From the NCBI RefSeq assembly GCF_049898325.1, contig NZ_JAFCXL010000001.1, positions 124,001-188,000 of the forward strand: a stretch of 64,000 nt of DNA. Reading direction: 5' to 3'. Origin of the DNA: JAFCUW01 sp049898325. GTDB taxonomy: Bacteria; Pseudomonadota; Gammaproteobacteria; Burkholderiales; Burkholderiaceae_D. This document shows, piece after piece, positions 16,171-25,419 of this stretch (positions are counted from its first letter, which is position 1; every line of letters begins with the position of its first letter). The position numbers and the translations under genes are program-made. The notes under the pieces were generated by a model. The model worked only from the letters and a program-made list of their open reading frames with translations. It made no database searches and was not told where the DNA came from.

Positions 16171-16833
16171 TCAAGGGTGCCGGCGCTGACGGGCGGCGGC
16201 CAGCAGCGCACTGACCTCAGCGTCGTCGATTTGCCGGAAATCGCGGTACCACTGCCCCACCGCGAAGAACGGCGACGGTTCGCGCAGGCAGACCAGTTCG
16301 TCGACGCGGGGCCGCAAGGCGGCGCAGGTGTCGGGCGCCCCCACCGGCACGGCGACGACCATGCGCGCCGGCCCCGCCTGGCGCAGCGCCTCGACGGCGG
16401 CCCACATGGTCGCGCCCGTGGCCAGGCCGTCGTCGACGACGATGAGCACCCTGCCCTGCAATGCGGGGCCGGGCGCATGGGCGCCATACAAGGCTTCGCG
16501 CCGCGCAATTTCCGCCGCTTCATGCTCTGCCACCTGCTCGATGACGGCGGCGGGGATGTGCAGTTCGGCCACGGTATCGGGCTGCAACACGCGCAGGCCG
16601 CCGCTGGCGACGGCGCCCATCGCGTATTCGGGGTGCCCCGGCACGCCGAGTTTGCGCACCAGCACGATATCGAGCGCGACATCGAGGATGGCGGCCACGG
16701 CAGCGGCCACCGCCACGCCGCCACGGGGCAGGCCAATGACGGTCACATCGGCACGGTAGGCATAGGCACGCAGGCGCGCCGCCAGCAGCTTGCCGGCTTG
16801 CTCGCGCGTGCTAAAACGGCTGGGCTCGGGCAT
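16171..16833 (-). CDS. phosphoribosyltransferase family protein
   Basis: The 220-residue protein has the PRPP-binding loop of type I phosphoribosyltransferases, VLIVVDDGLATGAT at about residues 129-142, with an N-terminal VIGLPRGG element. It matches the stand-alone uncharacterised group often annotated as putative phosphoribosyltransferase rather than a named purine or pyrimidine enzyme. The ATG at 16833 is preferred; a TTG at 16857 in the same frame would overlap the paa terminator. It converges on the BON gene with a 2-bp gap. Confidence 0.85.
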   Translation of the reverse strand: MPEPSRFSTREQAGKLLAARLRAYAYRADVTVIGLPRGGVAVAAAVAAILDVALDIVLVRKLGVPGHPEYAMGAVASGGLRVLQPDTVAELHIPAAVIEQVAEHEAAEIARREALYGAHAPGPALQGRVLIVVDDGLATGATMWAAVEALRQAGPARMVVAVPVGAPDTCAALRPRVDELVCLREPSPFFAVGQWYRDFRQIDDAEVSALLAAARQRRHP

Positions 16834-16843
16834 GGGAGGGACG

Positions 16844-16890
16844 AAAAAAACGCGCAAGGCGCCACCATCGTTAGACCGATGGCGCCGGCG
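16844..16890 (-). terminator. intrinsic terminator downstream of paaZ
   Basis: On the minus strand the stem GGCGCCATCG/CGATGGTGGCGCC (one bulged base, loop of about 6 nt) is followed, after seven bases, by seven T residues. It lies 30 bp past the paaZ stop and closes the long paa transcription unit before the phosphoribosyltransferase gene. Confidence 0.65.
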
Positions 16891-16920
16891 CGAGTTCCGT
16901 CGTTGCCGTCCCGGGTGGAC

Positions 16921-18981
16921 TCAGTGCTGCTTCATGACCAGCGTCAGAATGTCGTAGCTGGCCACCAGCTCTTCGTGCTGGTTCGTCACTTGCACGTCCC
17001 ACGCCACCACGCCCTGGCCGATGCCCTTGTCATCGACGCGCTGGCGGTCGACCTTGCGTTTGCAGGTGAGGCGGGCGCGGATGGTGTCGCCGATCGCCAC
17101 CGGGGCGACGAAGCGCAGGTTGTCGAGGCCATAGTTGGCCAGCACGGGGCCCGGTGCGGGAGAGACGAACAGGCCGGCGGCGGCCGACAGCACGAAGTAG
17201 CCGTGGGCGATGCGCTTGCCGAACTGGGTGTCGCGGGCGGCGATCTCGTCGAAGTGCATATAAAAATAGTCGCCCGAGACGCCGCCGAAATTGACGATGT
17301 CCGCTTCCGTCACGGTGCGTCGGTGGGTCAGCAGCGAGTCGCCCATCTGCAGCTCTTCGAAGTGCTTGCGGAAGGGGTGGATGGGGCTTTCCTGCACGGC
17401 CGCGCCGCGCACGTACTCGCCCGTGACGGCGGCCAGCATGGTGGGCGAACCCTGCAGGGCGGCCCGCTGCAGGAAGTGGCGGACGGCGCGCACGCCGCCC
17501 AGCTCTTCGCCGCCGCCGGCGCGGCCCGGGCCGCCGTGTTTGAGTTGCGGCAGCGGCGCGCCGTGGCCCGTCGAATCGACCGCCGCTTCGCGCTCGAGCA
17601 CCAGCACGCGGCCGTGGAAGGCGGCCAGGCCGGGCACGGCGCGCGCGGCGATGCGGGGGTCGCGCGTGCACAGGGTCGACACCAGCGAGCCCTTGCCGCG
17701 CGCGGCCAGCTGCACCGCTTCGTCGATGCCGCCGGCGGCGCTGTAGGTGATCATGGTGCTGACGGGGCCGAACGCCTCGACGTCGTGGACGGCGGCGTTA
17801 TTGGCGCCATCGCGGCACAGCAGCAAGGTGGGCGCGAAGAAGGCGCCGCCGGCGACGTCGTCGCCGACCGGATGAAAACCGTCGGCGGCGCCGAACACGA
17901 CTTCATTGCCGGCGGCGAGCAGCGCCAGCCGTTCGGCCACGTCGCGCTGCTGGTCGAGCGAGGCCAGCGCGCCCATGCGCACGCCCTCGGCCTGCGGGTC
18001 GCCCACCACCACCTTCGACAGGCGCTCGCGCAAGCGCTCGGCGAGCGCATCGACCCGGTTTTCGGGCACGATCACGCGGCGGATCGCCGTGCACTTCTGG
18101 CCCGACTTGCCCGTCATTTCACGCACCACTTCCTTGACGAACAGCTCGAACTCCGGGTCGTCCGGCGCAATATCCGGCGCCAGGATGGCGCAGTTGAGCG
18201 AGTCCGCCTCGGCGGTGAAGGGGACCGAGTTGCGCATCAAATTCGGGTTGGTGCGCAGTTTGAGGGCGGTGTCGGCCGAGCCCGTAAACGTGACGACATC
18301 GTCGCCGCGCAGGCGGTCGAGCAGGTCGCCCGTGCTGCCGATGACCAGTTGCAGCGCGCCCGGCGGCAGGATGCCCGATTGCTCGATCATCCGCACCAGC
18401 GCTTCCGTCAGGTAGCTGGTGGCGCTGGCCGGTTTGCCGATGCAGGGCATGGCGGCCAGGTAGCTGGGCGCGAATTTTTCCAGCAGGCCCCAGATGGGAA
18501 AATTGAAGGCGTTGATGTGCACGGCGACGCCGCCGCGCGGCACCATGATGTGGGTGCCGGCAAAGCCGCCCCGCTTGCCCAGCGCGATGGCCGGTCCCTC
18601 GTGCAGCACGTTCGACGAGGGCAGCTCGCGCGAGCCCATGCTGGCGAATGCGAACAGGGTGCCGATGCCCCCTTCGATGTCGACCCAGCTGTCGGCGCGG
18701 GTGGCGCCCGTGTGCTGCGAGATGGCGTACAGCGCTTCCTTGCGCTCCATCAGGTACATGGCCAGCGCCTTCAGGCTGGCGGCGCGGGTCTGGAAGTCCA
18801 TCGCCATCAGCGCCGGCACCGCCGTCTTGCGCGCGTAGACGATGGCTTCGTCGAAGTCGATGCGCTCGGCGTGGGTATGGAACATCACCTTGCCGGTGAT
18901 GGCGCTGTGCAGGGGTGCGCTCGCTTGGCTGCCGATCCAGCGGCCGCCGATCAGGCTTTGCAGGGTTGCTACGTGGGTCAT
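16921..18981 (-). CDS. paaZ: oxepin-CoA hydrolase / 3-oxo-5,6-dehydrosuberyl-CoA semialdehyde dehydrogenase
   Basis: PaaZ opens the oxepin-CoA ring and oxidises the resulting aldehyde in phenylacetate breakdown. The 686-residue protein has an aldehyde dehydrogenase domain (about 1-520) with catalytic Glu258 and Cys297 in SGQKCTAIRR, and a MaoC-type (R)-hydratase domain (about 530-686) with Asp571 and His576 in GDYFYMHFDEI. Both active sites are intact, so it should be bifunctional. The ATG at 18981 matches the family start MTHVATLQS. It is the last gene of the paa operon and lies 19 bp after paaY. Confidence 0.96.
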   Translation of the reverse strand: MTHVATLQSLIGGRWIGSQASAPLHSAITGKVMFHTHAERIDFDEAIVYARKTAVPALMAMDFQTRAASLKALAMYLMERKEALYAISQHTGATRADSWVDIEGGIGTLFAFASMGSRELPSSNVLHEGPAIALGKRGGFAGTHIMVPRGGVAVHINAFNFPIWGLLEKFAPSYLAAMPCIGKPASATSYLTEALVRMIEQSGILPPGALQLVIGSTGDLLDRLRGDDVVTFTGSADTALKLRTNPNLMRNSVPFTAEADSLNCAILAPDIAPDDPEFELFVKEVVREMTGKSGQKCTAIRRVIVPENRVDALAERLRERLSKVVVGDPQAEGVRMGALASLDQQRDVAERLALLAAGNEVVFGAADGFHPVGDDVAGGAFFAPTLLLCRDGANNAAVHDVEAFGPVSTMITYSAAGGIDEAVQLAARGKGSLVSTLCTRDPRIAARAVPGLAAFHGRVLVLEREAAVDSTGHGAPLPQLKHGGPGRAGGGEELGGVRAVRHFLQRAALQGSPTMLAAVTGEYVRGAAVQESPIHPFRKHFEELQMGDSLLTHRRTVTEADIVNFGGVSGDYFYMHFDEIAARDTQFGKRIAHGYFVLSAAAGLFVSPAPGPVLANYGLDNLRFVAPVAIGDTIRARLTCKRKVDRQRVDDKGIGQGVVAWDVQVTNQHEELVASYDILTLVMKQH

Positions 18982-19000
18982 ATCGATATCCTTTACGTCT

Positions 19001-19600
19001 TCAAGTGTGCTTCGGCTTGTGCATATCGTCATCGAACACGATGCGCTGGCGATCGGCTTCGACGGCGTCGAGCGAATCGGTTTCGCGCATGGTCTGCATC
19101 GACCGCACGGCCAGTTGGTGGTATTGGGTGGTGCCGAAACGCTTCCAGGCGATTTCCTTCTCTTCCAGCTGGCGCACCACGCGCGCGGGCGAGCCCATCA
19201 CCATCGAGCGGGGCGGAATGAGCATGCCGGCCTTGATAAAACTGTTGGCGGCGATGATCGAGTCTTCGCCCACCACCGCCTGGTCCATCACCACGCAGTT
19301 CATGCCGACCATGGCGTTGCGCATGACGCGGCAGCCGTGCAGGATGGCGCCGTGGCCGATGTGGCCATCGACTTCGACCACCGTGTCGTCGCCGGGGAAG
19401 CCGTGCATGACGCAGCAGTCCTGCAGGTTGGCGCCCTCTTCGAGGATGAGGCGGCCGAAGTCGCCCCGCATCGACGCCAGCGGGCCCACGTAGCAGCGCG
19501 GGCCGACGATGACGTCGCCGATCAGCACCGCGCTGGGGTGCACGTAGGCGCTGGGATGGACCACCGGGGTGATGCCATTGATTGCATAGACTTTGACCAT
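19001..19600 (-). CDS. paaY: phenylacetate pathway hexapeptide thioesterase
   Basis: The 199-residue protein is a left-handed beta-helix built from hexapeptide repeats (IGDVIVGPRCYVGP, IGHGAILHGC and others) and matches PaaY of the gamma-carbonic-anhydrase-like group. PaaY hydrolyses stalled ring-1,2-epoxide CoA derivatives and protects the pathway. Its place between the importer genes and paaZ in the same operon supports the call. Confidence 0.93.
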   Translation of the reverse strand: MVKVYAINGITPVVHPSAYVHPSAVLIGDVIVGPRCYVGPLASMRGDFGRLILEEGANLQDCCVMHGFPGDDTVVEVDGHIGHGAILHGCRVMRNAMVGMNCVVMDQAVVGEDSIIAANSFIKAGMLIPPRSMVMGSPARVVRQLEEKEIAWKRFGTTQYHQLAVRSMQTMRETDSLDAVEADRQRIVFDDDMHKPKHT

Positions 19601-19640
19601 GGGATGCCCGTTTTTTCTGTGTGAGCCTGTTTAAGCCTGC

Positions 19641-20369
19641 TTACATGCCGAGATAGGCCGACTGCACCTGTTCGTTCTGCAGCAGTTCGGGGCCGGGACC
19701 GGAGAGCACGATGGCGCCCGTCTCGATGACGTAGCCGACGTCGGCGATGGCCAGCGCGGCGTGGGCGTTTTGCTCGACCAGCAAGATGGTGATGCCCTGG
19801 TCGCGCAAGCTCTCGACGATGCGGAAAATCTCCTTGATCAGCAGCGGCGCCAGGCCCATGCTGGGCTCATCGAGCAGCAGCAGGCTCGGATGGCCCATCA
19901 GCGCCCGCGCCATCGCCAGCATCTGCTGCTGGCCGCCGGAGAGCATGCCGGCGGTCAGCGCGCGCTTCTCGCGCAGCACGGGGAACAGGCCGTAGACCCG
20001 TTCCAGGTCGGCCGCCAGTTCCCCTTTCGGGCGCGTGTAGGCGCCCAGGCGCAGATTGTCTTCGATGCTCATGGGGCCGAACACCTGGCGCCCTTCCGGC
20101 ACCTGGCAGATCCCGGCGCGCACGCGGCGGTCGGCGCTCAGGCGGGTGATGTCCTGGCCGCCGAAGACGATCGATCCGCCGCTGACGGGCTGCACGCCGG
20201 AGATGGCGCGCAACAGGGTGGTCTTGCCGGCGCCGTTGGCGCCCACCAGGGCGACCAGCTGGCCCTGGCGCACGTCGATGTCGATGGCGTGCAGGGCCTG
20301 GATGGGGCCGTAGTGGCTGGCCAGTGCCCGAATTTCCAGCACTGGCGCGGCGTTGCTAAAATCTCGCAT
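19641..20369 (-). CDS. livF: branched-chain-type ABC transporter ATPase (LivF)
   Basis: The 242-residue ATPase has Walker A GANGAGKTT, signature LSGGQQQML and Walker B LLLLDEPSMGLAP. The pattern is that of LivF, the second ATPase of HAAT-family importers. It closes the five-gene importer block that is embedded in the paa operon, so the likely cargo is phenylacetate or a related aromatic acid rather than branched-chain amino acids. The symbol denotes family only. Confidence 0.92.
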   Translation of the reverse strand: MRDFSNAAPVLEIRALASHYGPIQALHAIDIDVRQGQLVALVGANGAGKTTLLRAISGVQPVSGGSIVFGGQDITRLSADRRVRAGICQVPEGRQVFGPMSIEDNLRLGAYTRPKGELAADLERVYGLFPVLREKRALTAGMLSGGQQQMLAMARALMGHPSLLLLDEPSMGLAPLLIKEIFRIVESLRDQGITILLVEQNAHAALAIADVGYVIETGAIVLSGPGPELLQNEQVQSAYLGM

Positions 20370-20381
20370 CTGTAAACACCT

Positions 20382-21140
20382 TTAAGCGGTCGCGCCAAGA
20401 TAGGCGGCGATGACGGCGGGGTTGGCGCGCACTTCGGCGGCGCTGCCTTCGGCCAGCGTCTTGCCGTAGTCGAGCACCAGGATGTGGTCGGACAGGTTCA
20501 TCACCAGCTTCATGTCGTGCTCGACGAGCAGCACGGTGATGCCGGCCTGCGCCACCTTGCGGATGAGCGCTTCGATTTCGCCCGTCTCGGTGTGGTTCAG
20601 GCCCGCCGCCGGTTCGTCGAGCAGCAGGATGGCCGGCTTGGCCGCCAGCGCGCGCGCAATCTCGAGCCGCTTGAGGGCGCCATACGGCATCTGGCTGGCC
20701 TCGGCATCGAGGTATTTGCCGACACCGACGAAGGCCATCAGCTGCGCCGCTTCCTCGCGGCAGGCGGCGTCCTGGCGGCGCACGGACGGCAGCGCCAGCA
20801 TCGAGGCGAACAGGTTCTGGTTCAGCCGCAGGTGCGAGCCCACCATGACGTTGTCGATGGCGCGCATGTTCATGCACACCTGCAGGTTCTGGAAGGTGCG
20901 CGACAGGCCGCGCCGGGCCAGCGCGTCGGGCGCCATGCCGGCCACGTTTTCGCCCTTGAAGGTGATCGAGCCCGTGGTCGGCGTGTAAATGCCGCTGACC
21001 AGGTTGAACAGGGTCGTCTTGCCGGCGCCGTTCGGCCCGATCACGGAGGCGATCGCCCCTTCGCGCACGCTGAAGCTGACGTCCTGCACCGCGTGCACGC
21101 CGCCGAAGCTTTTACTTAAGTGACTAATTTCGAGCATCAT
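20382..21140 (-). CDS. livG: branched-chain-type ABC transporter ATPase (LivG)
   Basis: The 252-residue ATPase has Walker A GPNGAGKTT, Walker B ILLLDEPAAGLNHTE and the LivG-type signature region YGALKRLEIARAL. Its ATG overlaps the livM stop (ATGA), so the two are translationally coupled. A GGAGG ribosome binding site lies just upstream. It pairs with LivF as the ATPase heterodimer of the embedded importer. Confidence 0.92.
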   Translation of the reverse strand: MMLEISHLSKSFGGVHAVQDVSFSVREGAIASVIGPNGAGKTTLFNLVSGIYTPTTGSITFKGENVAGMAPDALARRGLSRTFQNLQVCMNMRAIDNVMVGSHLRLNQNLFASMLALPSVRRQDAACREEAAQLMAFVGVGKYLDAEASQMPYGALKRLEIARALAAKPAILLLDEPAAGLNHTETGEIEALIRKVAQAGITVLLVEHDMKLVMNLSDHILVLDYGKTLAEGSAAEVRANPAVIAAYLGATA

Positions 21141-22078
21141 TTCCTCCGGCTTTTATAGCGCAGCGCAATGCTGGGCACCAGGCCGCGCGGCAGGAAAATC
21201 ATGGTCACCATCAGGATCACGCCGAACACCACCACTTCCCAGCCCTCGAAGGCCTGCAGCAGTTGCGGCAGGATGGTGAGCAGGGCGGCGCCGATGATGG
21301 AGCCGAACACCGAGGCCATGCCACCGACCACCACCATCGTCACCAGCTCGATCGAGTGGAAGAAGCCGGCCATGCCGGGGGTGATGAAGCCGATGTAGTG
21401 GGCGCTGACGGAACCGGCGATGCTGGCCACCACGGCCGACAGCACGAACACCCGCACCTTGAACTGGGTGGTGTCGATGCCGGCCACGCGGGCGGCGATT
21501 TCCGAGCCGTGGATCGCCTGCAGGGCGCGGCCGACGGGCGAATCGATCAGGTTCAAGGCCAGCCAGGTCATCAACAGCAGCATCACGGCGGCCACCGCGT
21601 ACCAGCCCGTTTCGCCCGTCACCGTCACCCCGAACAGCTCGAACGGCGGCACGGCCATGCCATCCGGCCCGCCCGTCCACTGCTGCTCGTTGTTGATGAC
21701 GATGGAGATGATGATGCCCAGGCCCAGCGTGGCCATGGCCAGCGTGTGCCCCTTGAGTTTGAGGATGGGCCGCGCCAGCGCCCATGCCAGCAAGGCCGTC
21801 GCCAGCGCACCGGTGGCCAGCGCCAGCATCGGCGCCCAGTTGAAATGGGTGGTGAGGGCGGCCGATGAATAGGCGCCCAGGCCATAAAACCCCGCGTGAC
21901 CGAGGCTGATCTGGCCCGTGTACCCCATCAGCAGGTTCAGGGCGATCACCACCACCGCGTTCAGGGCGATGCGGATGGCGACGTCGACATAGAAGGAATT
22001 GGGCAGCACCAGCGGCAGCACCGCCAGCACCAGCGCCAGGATCAGCAGACCACCGTGTCGCGACTGGATCAACTTCAT
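21137..22078 (-). CDS. livM: branched-chain-type ABC transporter permease (LivM)
   Basis: This 313-residue permease has eight to ten hydrophobic segments and the HAAT motifs GYTGQISLGHAGFYGLGAY and LALNLIDSPVGRALQAI. The ATG at 22078 overlaps the livH stop by four bases (ATGA), which fixes the start. It forms the membrane channel together with LivH. Confidence 0.92.
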   Translation of the reverse strand: MKLIQSRHGGLLILALVLAVLPLVLPNSFYVDVAIRIALNAVVVIALNLLMGYTGQISLGHAGFYGLGAYSSAALTTHFNWAPMLALATGALATALLAWALARPILKLKGHTLAMATLGLGIIISIVINNEQQWTGGPDGMAVPPFELFGVTVTGETGWYAVAAVMLLLMTWLALNLIDSPVGRALQAIHGSEIAARVAGIDTTQFKVRVFVLSAVVASIAGSVSAHYIGFITPGMAGFFHSIELVTMVVVGGMASVFGSIIGAALLTILPQLLQAFEGWEVVVFGVILMVTMIFLPRGLVPSIALRYKSRRK

Positions 22079-22950
22079 ACGCGCTCCGACATCTTGGCGC
22101 CGAACAGGCCACGCGGCATGAAGAACAGGATCAGCAGGATCAGCACGAACGGCACCGCGTCCTTGTACGAGGAGGAGATGTAACCGGCCGTCATGGCCTC
22201 TGCGATGCCGAGGATCAGACCGCCCGCCACCGCGCCCACGCCGCCACCGAGCCCGCCCAGCACCGCCGCCACGAAACCCTTCAGACCGAGCATGATGCCG
22301 GCGTCGTACGAGGTGTAGGTGATGGGTGCGACCAGGATGCCGCCGAAGGCGCCCAGCAGGGCCGCCAGCCCGAACGAGAGCAGCAGCACGCGCCCGGTGT
22401 TGATGCCCACCAGTTGCGCGGCCAGCTTGTTGTGCGACGTGGCCAGCATGGCCTTGCCCAGCAGGGTGCGGCCAAAGAACCAGGCCAGCGCGCCGACGAT
22501 GACGAGGGTGACGCCCAGCACCCACAGGCTTTGCGGCAGCAGGCTGGCGCCGAACAGCACGATCGGCGTGTCGCCCGAAAACGGCGCCAGCGAATGGGTG
22601 CCCTTGCCCAGCCAGATCTGCACCAGGCCACGGATGGTCAGCGAAGCGCCAATGGTGATGATGATGAGGGTGACCACCTGGGCGTTGTGCGCCGGTTCGA
22701 TGACGATCTTCTCCATCAGCAGGCCGATGGCGCCGGTGACGACGACGGATAATATGATGGCCAGCGGCAGCGGCACGCCGGCGCCGGCCAGCAGGGCGGC
22801 CAGCATCCCGCCCAGCATGATGAACTCACCCTGGGCAAAGTTGATGACACCGCTGGTGTTGTAGATGATGGTAAAACCCAGCGCCGCCAGAGCGTACGCC
22901 GAGCCCACCGTCAATCCCGAAAACAGGAACTGGAGGAATTGTGCAAGCAT
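22075..22950 (-). CDS. livH: branched-chain-type ABC transporter permease (LivH)
   Basis: The 291-residue permease shows LivH features: YALAALGFTIIYNTSGVINF and FAQGEFIMLGG near the N-terminus and GLKGFVAAVLGGLG in the second half. It lies 27 bp after the binding-protein gene and overlaps livM by four bases. Confidence 0.92.
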   Translation of the reverse strand: MLAQFLQFLFSGLTVGSAYALAALGFTIIYNTSGVINFAQGEFIMLGGMLAALLAGAGVPLPLAIILSVVVTGAIGLLMEKIVIEPAHNAQVVTLIIITIGASLTIRGLVQIWLGKGTHSLAPFSGDTPIVLFGASLLPQSLWVLGVTLVIVGALAWFFGRTLLGKAMLATSHNKLAAQLVGINTGRVLLLSFGLAALLGAFGGILVAPITYTSYDAGIMLGLKGFVAAVLGGLGGGVGAVAGGLILGIAEAMTAGYISSSYKDAVPFVLILLILFFMPRGLFGAKMSERV

Positions 22951-22977
22951 GGGTAACCTTGTGAACGTGTCGCGGGA

Positions 22978-24129
22978 TTATTTGAGCTGCACCCAGTCGC
23001 CGTTCTTGACTTCGACCATGCGGAAGGCCGACAGGTCCAGGCCCATGTGGTTCGCCGGGGTCATGTTGAAAATCCCCGTGGTGCCCACAAAGCCCTTGGT
23101 GGTCTCGAGCGCGGCGCGCACTTTTTCGCGGTCGGTGCCGCCGGCGCGCTTGATGGCGTCGACCGACAGGTTCAGGGCGTCGAGGGCGTAGCCGCCAAAG
23201 GTCGACGGGTCCATCTTGTACTTGTCCTTGTAGAGCTTGTCGTAGCTGGTGACGATGGCTTTTTGCACGTCGGCCGCCGGCAGCGCGTTGGCGATCAACA
23301 GGGCCGGCGTCGGCAGGCGCACGCCTTCGGCCGCTTTGCCGGACAGTTTGAGGTACTCGTCCGAGGCGACGCCGTGCGACTGGTACATCGGCAGCGCGCT
23401 CATGCCCAGCTGACCGTAGTTCTTGGTGACGACGGCGGGACCCTGGCCCAGGCCGAACACGAACACCGCCTGCACGCCCGGCACGCTCTTGATGCGGGTG
23501 AGCTGGGCGGTGATGTCGGTGTCTTTCGGACCGTAGGTTTCGTCGGCCACCAGGGTGATGCCGTACTTGGCGGCGACCGCCTGGGTTTCCTTGCGCCCGG
23601 ACGCGCCGAAGCCGCTGGTTTCCGACAGCAGGCCCACTTTGCTGATGCCGCGCTTTTTCATGTCCTCGAATACTTTTTCAGCGGCCATGCGGTCCGTGTG
23701 GGGGGTCTTGAACACCCATTTTTTCACCGGGTCGATCACCACCACGGCGCCGGCCAGCGAGATGAACGGCAGGCTGGCTTTTTCCACCAGCGGGGCCATC
23801 GCCATGGTGGCGCCGGTGGTGGTGCCGCCGATCAGCACGTCGACCTTGTCGGACTCGATCAGGCGCTTGGTAAAGCTGTTGGCCTTGGCCGCGTCGCTGC
23901 CGTCGTCGTAGTGCACCAGTTCGAGTTTGCGACCGAGCACGCCTCCTTCGGCGTTGATTTTTTCGATGTACATCTGCAGCGTTTTCAGTTCCGGGTCGCC
24001 CAGGAAGGCGGCCGGACCGGACACCGACAGGACCGAGCCGATCTTGATGGGCTCGGCGGCGATGGCGCCGCTGGCCGCCAGGGCCATCGCTGCGAACAAC
24101 AGGGATTTTTTCAACGTCGTTTTGATCAT
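22978..24129 (-). CDS. ABC transporter periplasmic binding protein (LivK-like, probable aromatic acid)
   Basis: This 383-residue protein has a Sec signal peptide (residues 1-24, ending AIAAE) and the two-lobed periplasmic binding fold of the Leu/Ile/Val family (IKIGSVLSVSGPAAFLGDPE at the start). The nearest relatives by appearance bind aromatic acids or similar compounds. Position after paaJ and before the permease genes, inside the paa operon, suggests phenylacetate uptake. A 70-bp gap precedes it, the largest in the operon, so an internal promoter is possible. Confidence 0.9.
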   Translation of the reverse strand: MIKTTLKKSLLFAAMALAASGAIAAEPIKIGSVLSVSGPAAFLGDPELKTLQMYIEKINAEGGVLGRKLELVHYDDGSDAAKANSFTKRLIESDKVDVLIGGTTTGATMAMAPLVEKASLPFISLAGAVVVIDPVKKWVFKTPHTDRMAAEKVFEDMKKRGISKVGLLSETSGFGASGRKETQAVAAKYGITLVADETYGPKDTDITAQLTRIKSVPGVQAVFVFGLGQGPAVVTKNYGQLGMSALPMYQSHGVASDEYLKLSGKAAEGVRLPTPALLIANALPAADVQKAIVTSYDKLYKDKYKMDPSTFGGYALDALNLSVDAIKRAGGTDREKVRAALETTKGFVGTTGIFNMTPANHMGLDLSAFRMVEVKNGDWVQLK

Positions 24130-24199
24130 GCTATGTCTCCTCGGGGTGGTGTCGTTATGGCTGCTGTTTTAGTGCTGGTGCTGGTGCCGGTGCTGCAGG

Positions 24200-25405
24200 T
24201 CAGACGCGTTCGATGATCAGGGCGATGCCCTGGCCGACACCGATGCACATCGTGCACAGGGCGTAGCGCCCGCCCGTGCGGTGCAGCTGGTTGACGGCGG
24301 TGGTCACCAGGCGCGCGCCGGAGGCGCCCAGCGGGTGGCCGATGGCGATGGCGCCGCCGTTGGCATTGACGCGGGCGTCGTCGTCGGCCAGGCCGAGGTC
24401 GCGCGTGACGGCCAGGCCCTGGGCGGCGAACGCTTCGTTCAATTCGATAACGTCCATCTGCGCCATCGTCAGGCCCGTCTGCGCCAGTAGTTTGCGCGTG
24501 GCGGGCGACGGCCCGAAGCCCATGATGCGGGGCGCCAGGCCGGCCGTGGCCATGCCGACGATGCGCGCGCGCGCCGTCAATTGGTATTGTTCGACGGCCG
24601 CGCCGGAGGCGATCAGGATGGCGCAGGCGCCGTCGTTGACGCCGGAGGCGTTACCGGCCGTGACGGAACCGTCGGCGCTGACCACGCCCTTGAGTTTGGC
24701 CAGCTGTTCGATGGTGGTGTCGGGACGGGGGTGCTCGTCGGTGTCGAAGCGCTTGGGTTCACCCTTCTTCTGGGCCACCATCACGGCGACGATCTCGTCC
24801 TTGAAGACGCCGGCCGCGTGGGCGGCGCCCCAGCGCTGCTGGCTGCGGATGGCGAAGGCGTCCTGGTCGGCGCGGCTGATGTTGAATTCGCGCGCGACGT
24901 TTTCCGCCGTCTCGGGCATCGAGTCGATGCCGTACTGCGCCTTCATGGCCGGGTTGACGAAGCGCCAGCCGATGGTCGTGTCTTCGATTTTTGCGGCGCG
25001 CGAAAAGGCGCTGTCGGCCTTGCCCATCACGAAAGGCGCGCGCGTCATGCTCTCGACGCCGCCGGCGATGATCAGGTGCGCTTCGCCGGCCTTGATGGCG
25101 CGGCCGGCCATGCCGACCGCGTCCAGGCTCGAGCCGCACAGGCGGTTGATGGTGCTGCCGGGGACCTCGACGGGCAGGCCCGCCAGCAGGCCGGCCATGC
25201 GGGCGACGTTGCGGTTGTCTTCGCCGGCCTGGTTGGCGCAGCCATAGTAGACGTCGTCCACCGCCGTCCAGTCGACGCCGGGATTGCGGGCGATCAGGGC
25301 GGCAATCGGCAAGGCGGCCAGGTCGTCCGCGCGCACCGTCGACAGGGCGCCGCCGAAGCGGGCGAACGGGGTGCGGATGGCGTCGACAATATAAGCTTCG
25401 TTCAT
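24200..25405 (-). CDS. paaJ: 3-oxoadipyl-CoA / 3-oxo-5,6-dehydrosuberyl-CoA thiolase
   Basis: The 401-residue thiolase has the acyl-accepting Cys90 in NRLCGSSLDAVG, the His in IGHPLGASGAR and the second Cys in CTMCIGVGQG. PaaJ cleaves acetyl-CoA from the C8 and C6 intermediates of phenylacetate breakdown. The start at MNEAYIVDAIRTP is the usual thiolase beginning. It follows paaK by 14 bp. Confidence 0.95.
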   Translation of the reverse strand: MNEAYIVDAIRTPFARFGGALSTVRADDLAALPIAALIARNPGVDWTAVDDVYYGCANQAGEDNRNVARMAGLLAGLPVEVPGSTINRLCGSSLDAVGMAGRAIKAGEAHLIIAGGVESMTRAPFVMGKADSAFSRAAKIEDTTIGWRFVNPAMKAQYGIDSMPETAENVAREFNISRADQDAFAIRSQQRWGAAHAAGVFKDEIVAVMVAQKKGEPKRFDTDEHPRPDTTIEQLAKLKGVVSADGSVTAGNASGVNDGACAILIASGAAVEQYQLTARARIVGMATAGLAPRIMGFGPSPATRKLLAQTGLTMAQMDVIELNEAFAAQGLAVTRDLGLADDDARVNANGGAIAIGHPLGASGARLVTTAVNQLHRTGGRYALCTMCIGVGQGIALIIERV

Positions 25406-25419
25406 GGGTTTTCCTTGAG

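Noticed and set aside
16177..19221. A 1014-codon open frame on the plus strand antisense to paaZ and paaY
   Set aside because: It is a by-product of high GC in codon position 3 of the real genes; the product is low-complexity Arg/Gly/His/Ala without any domain, while the minus strand encodes a perfect PaaZ.
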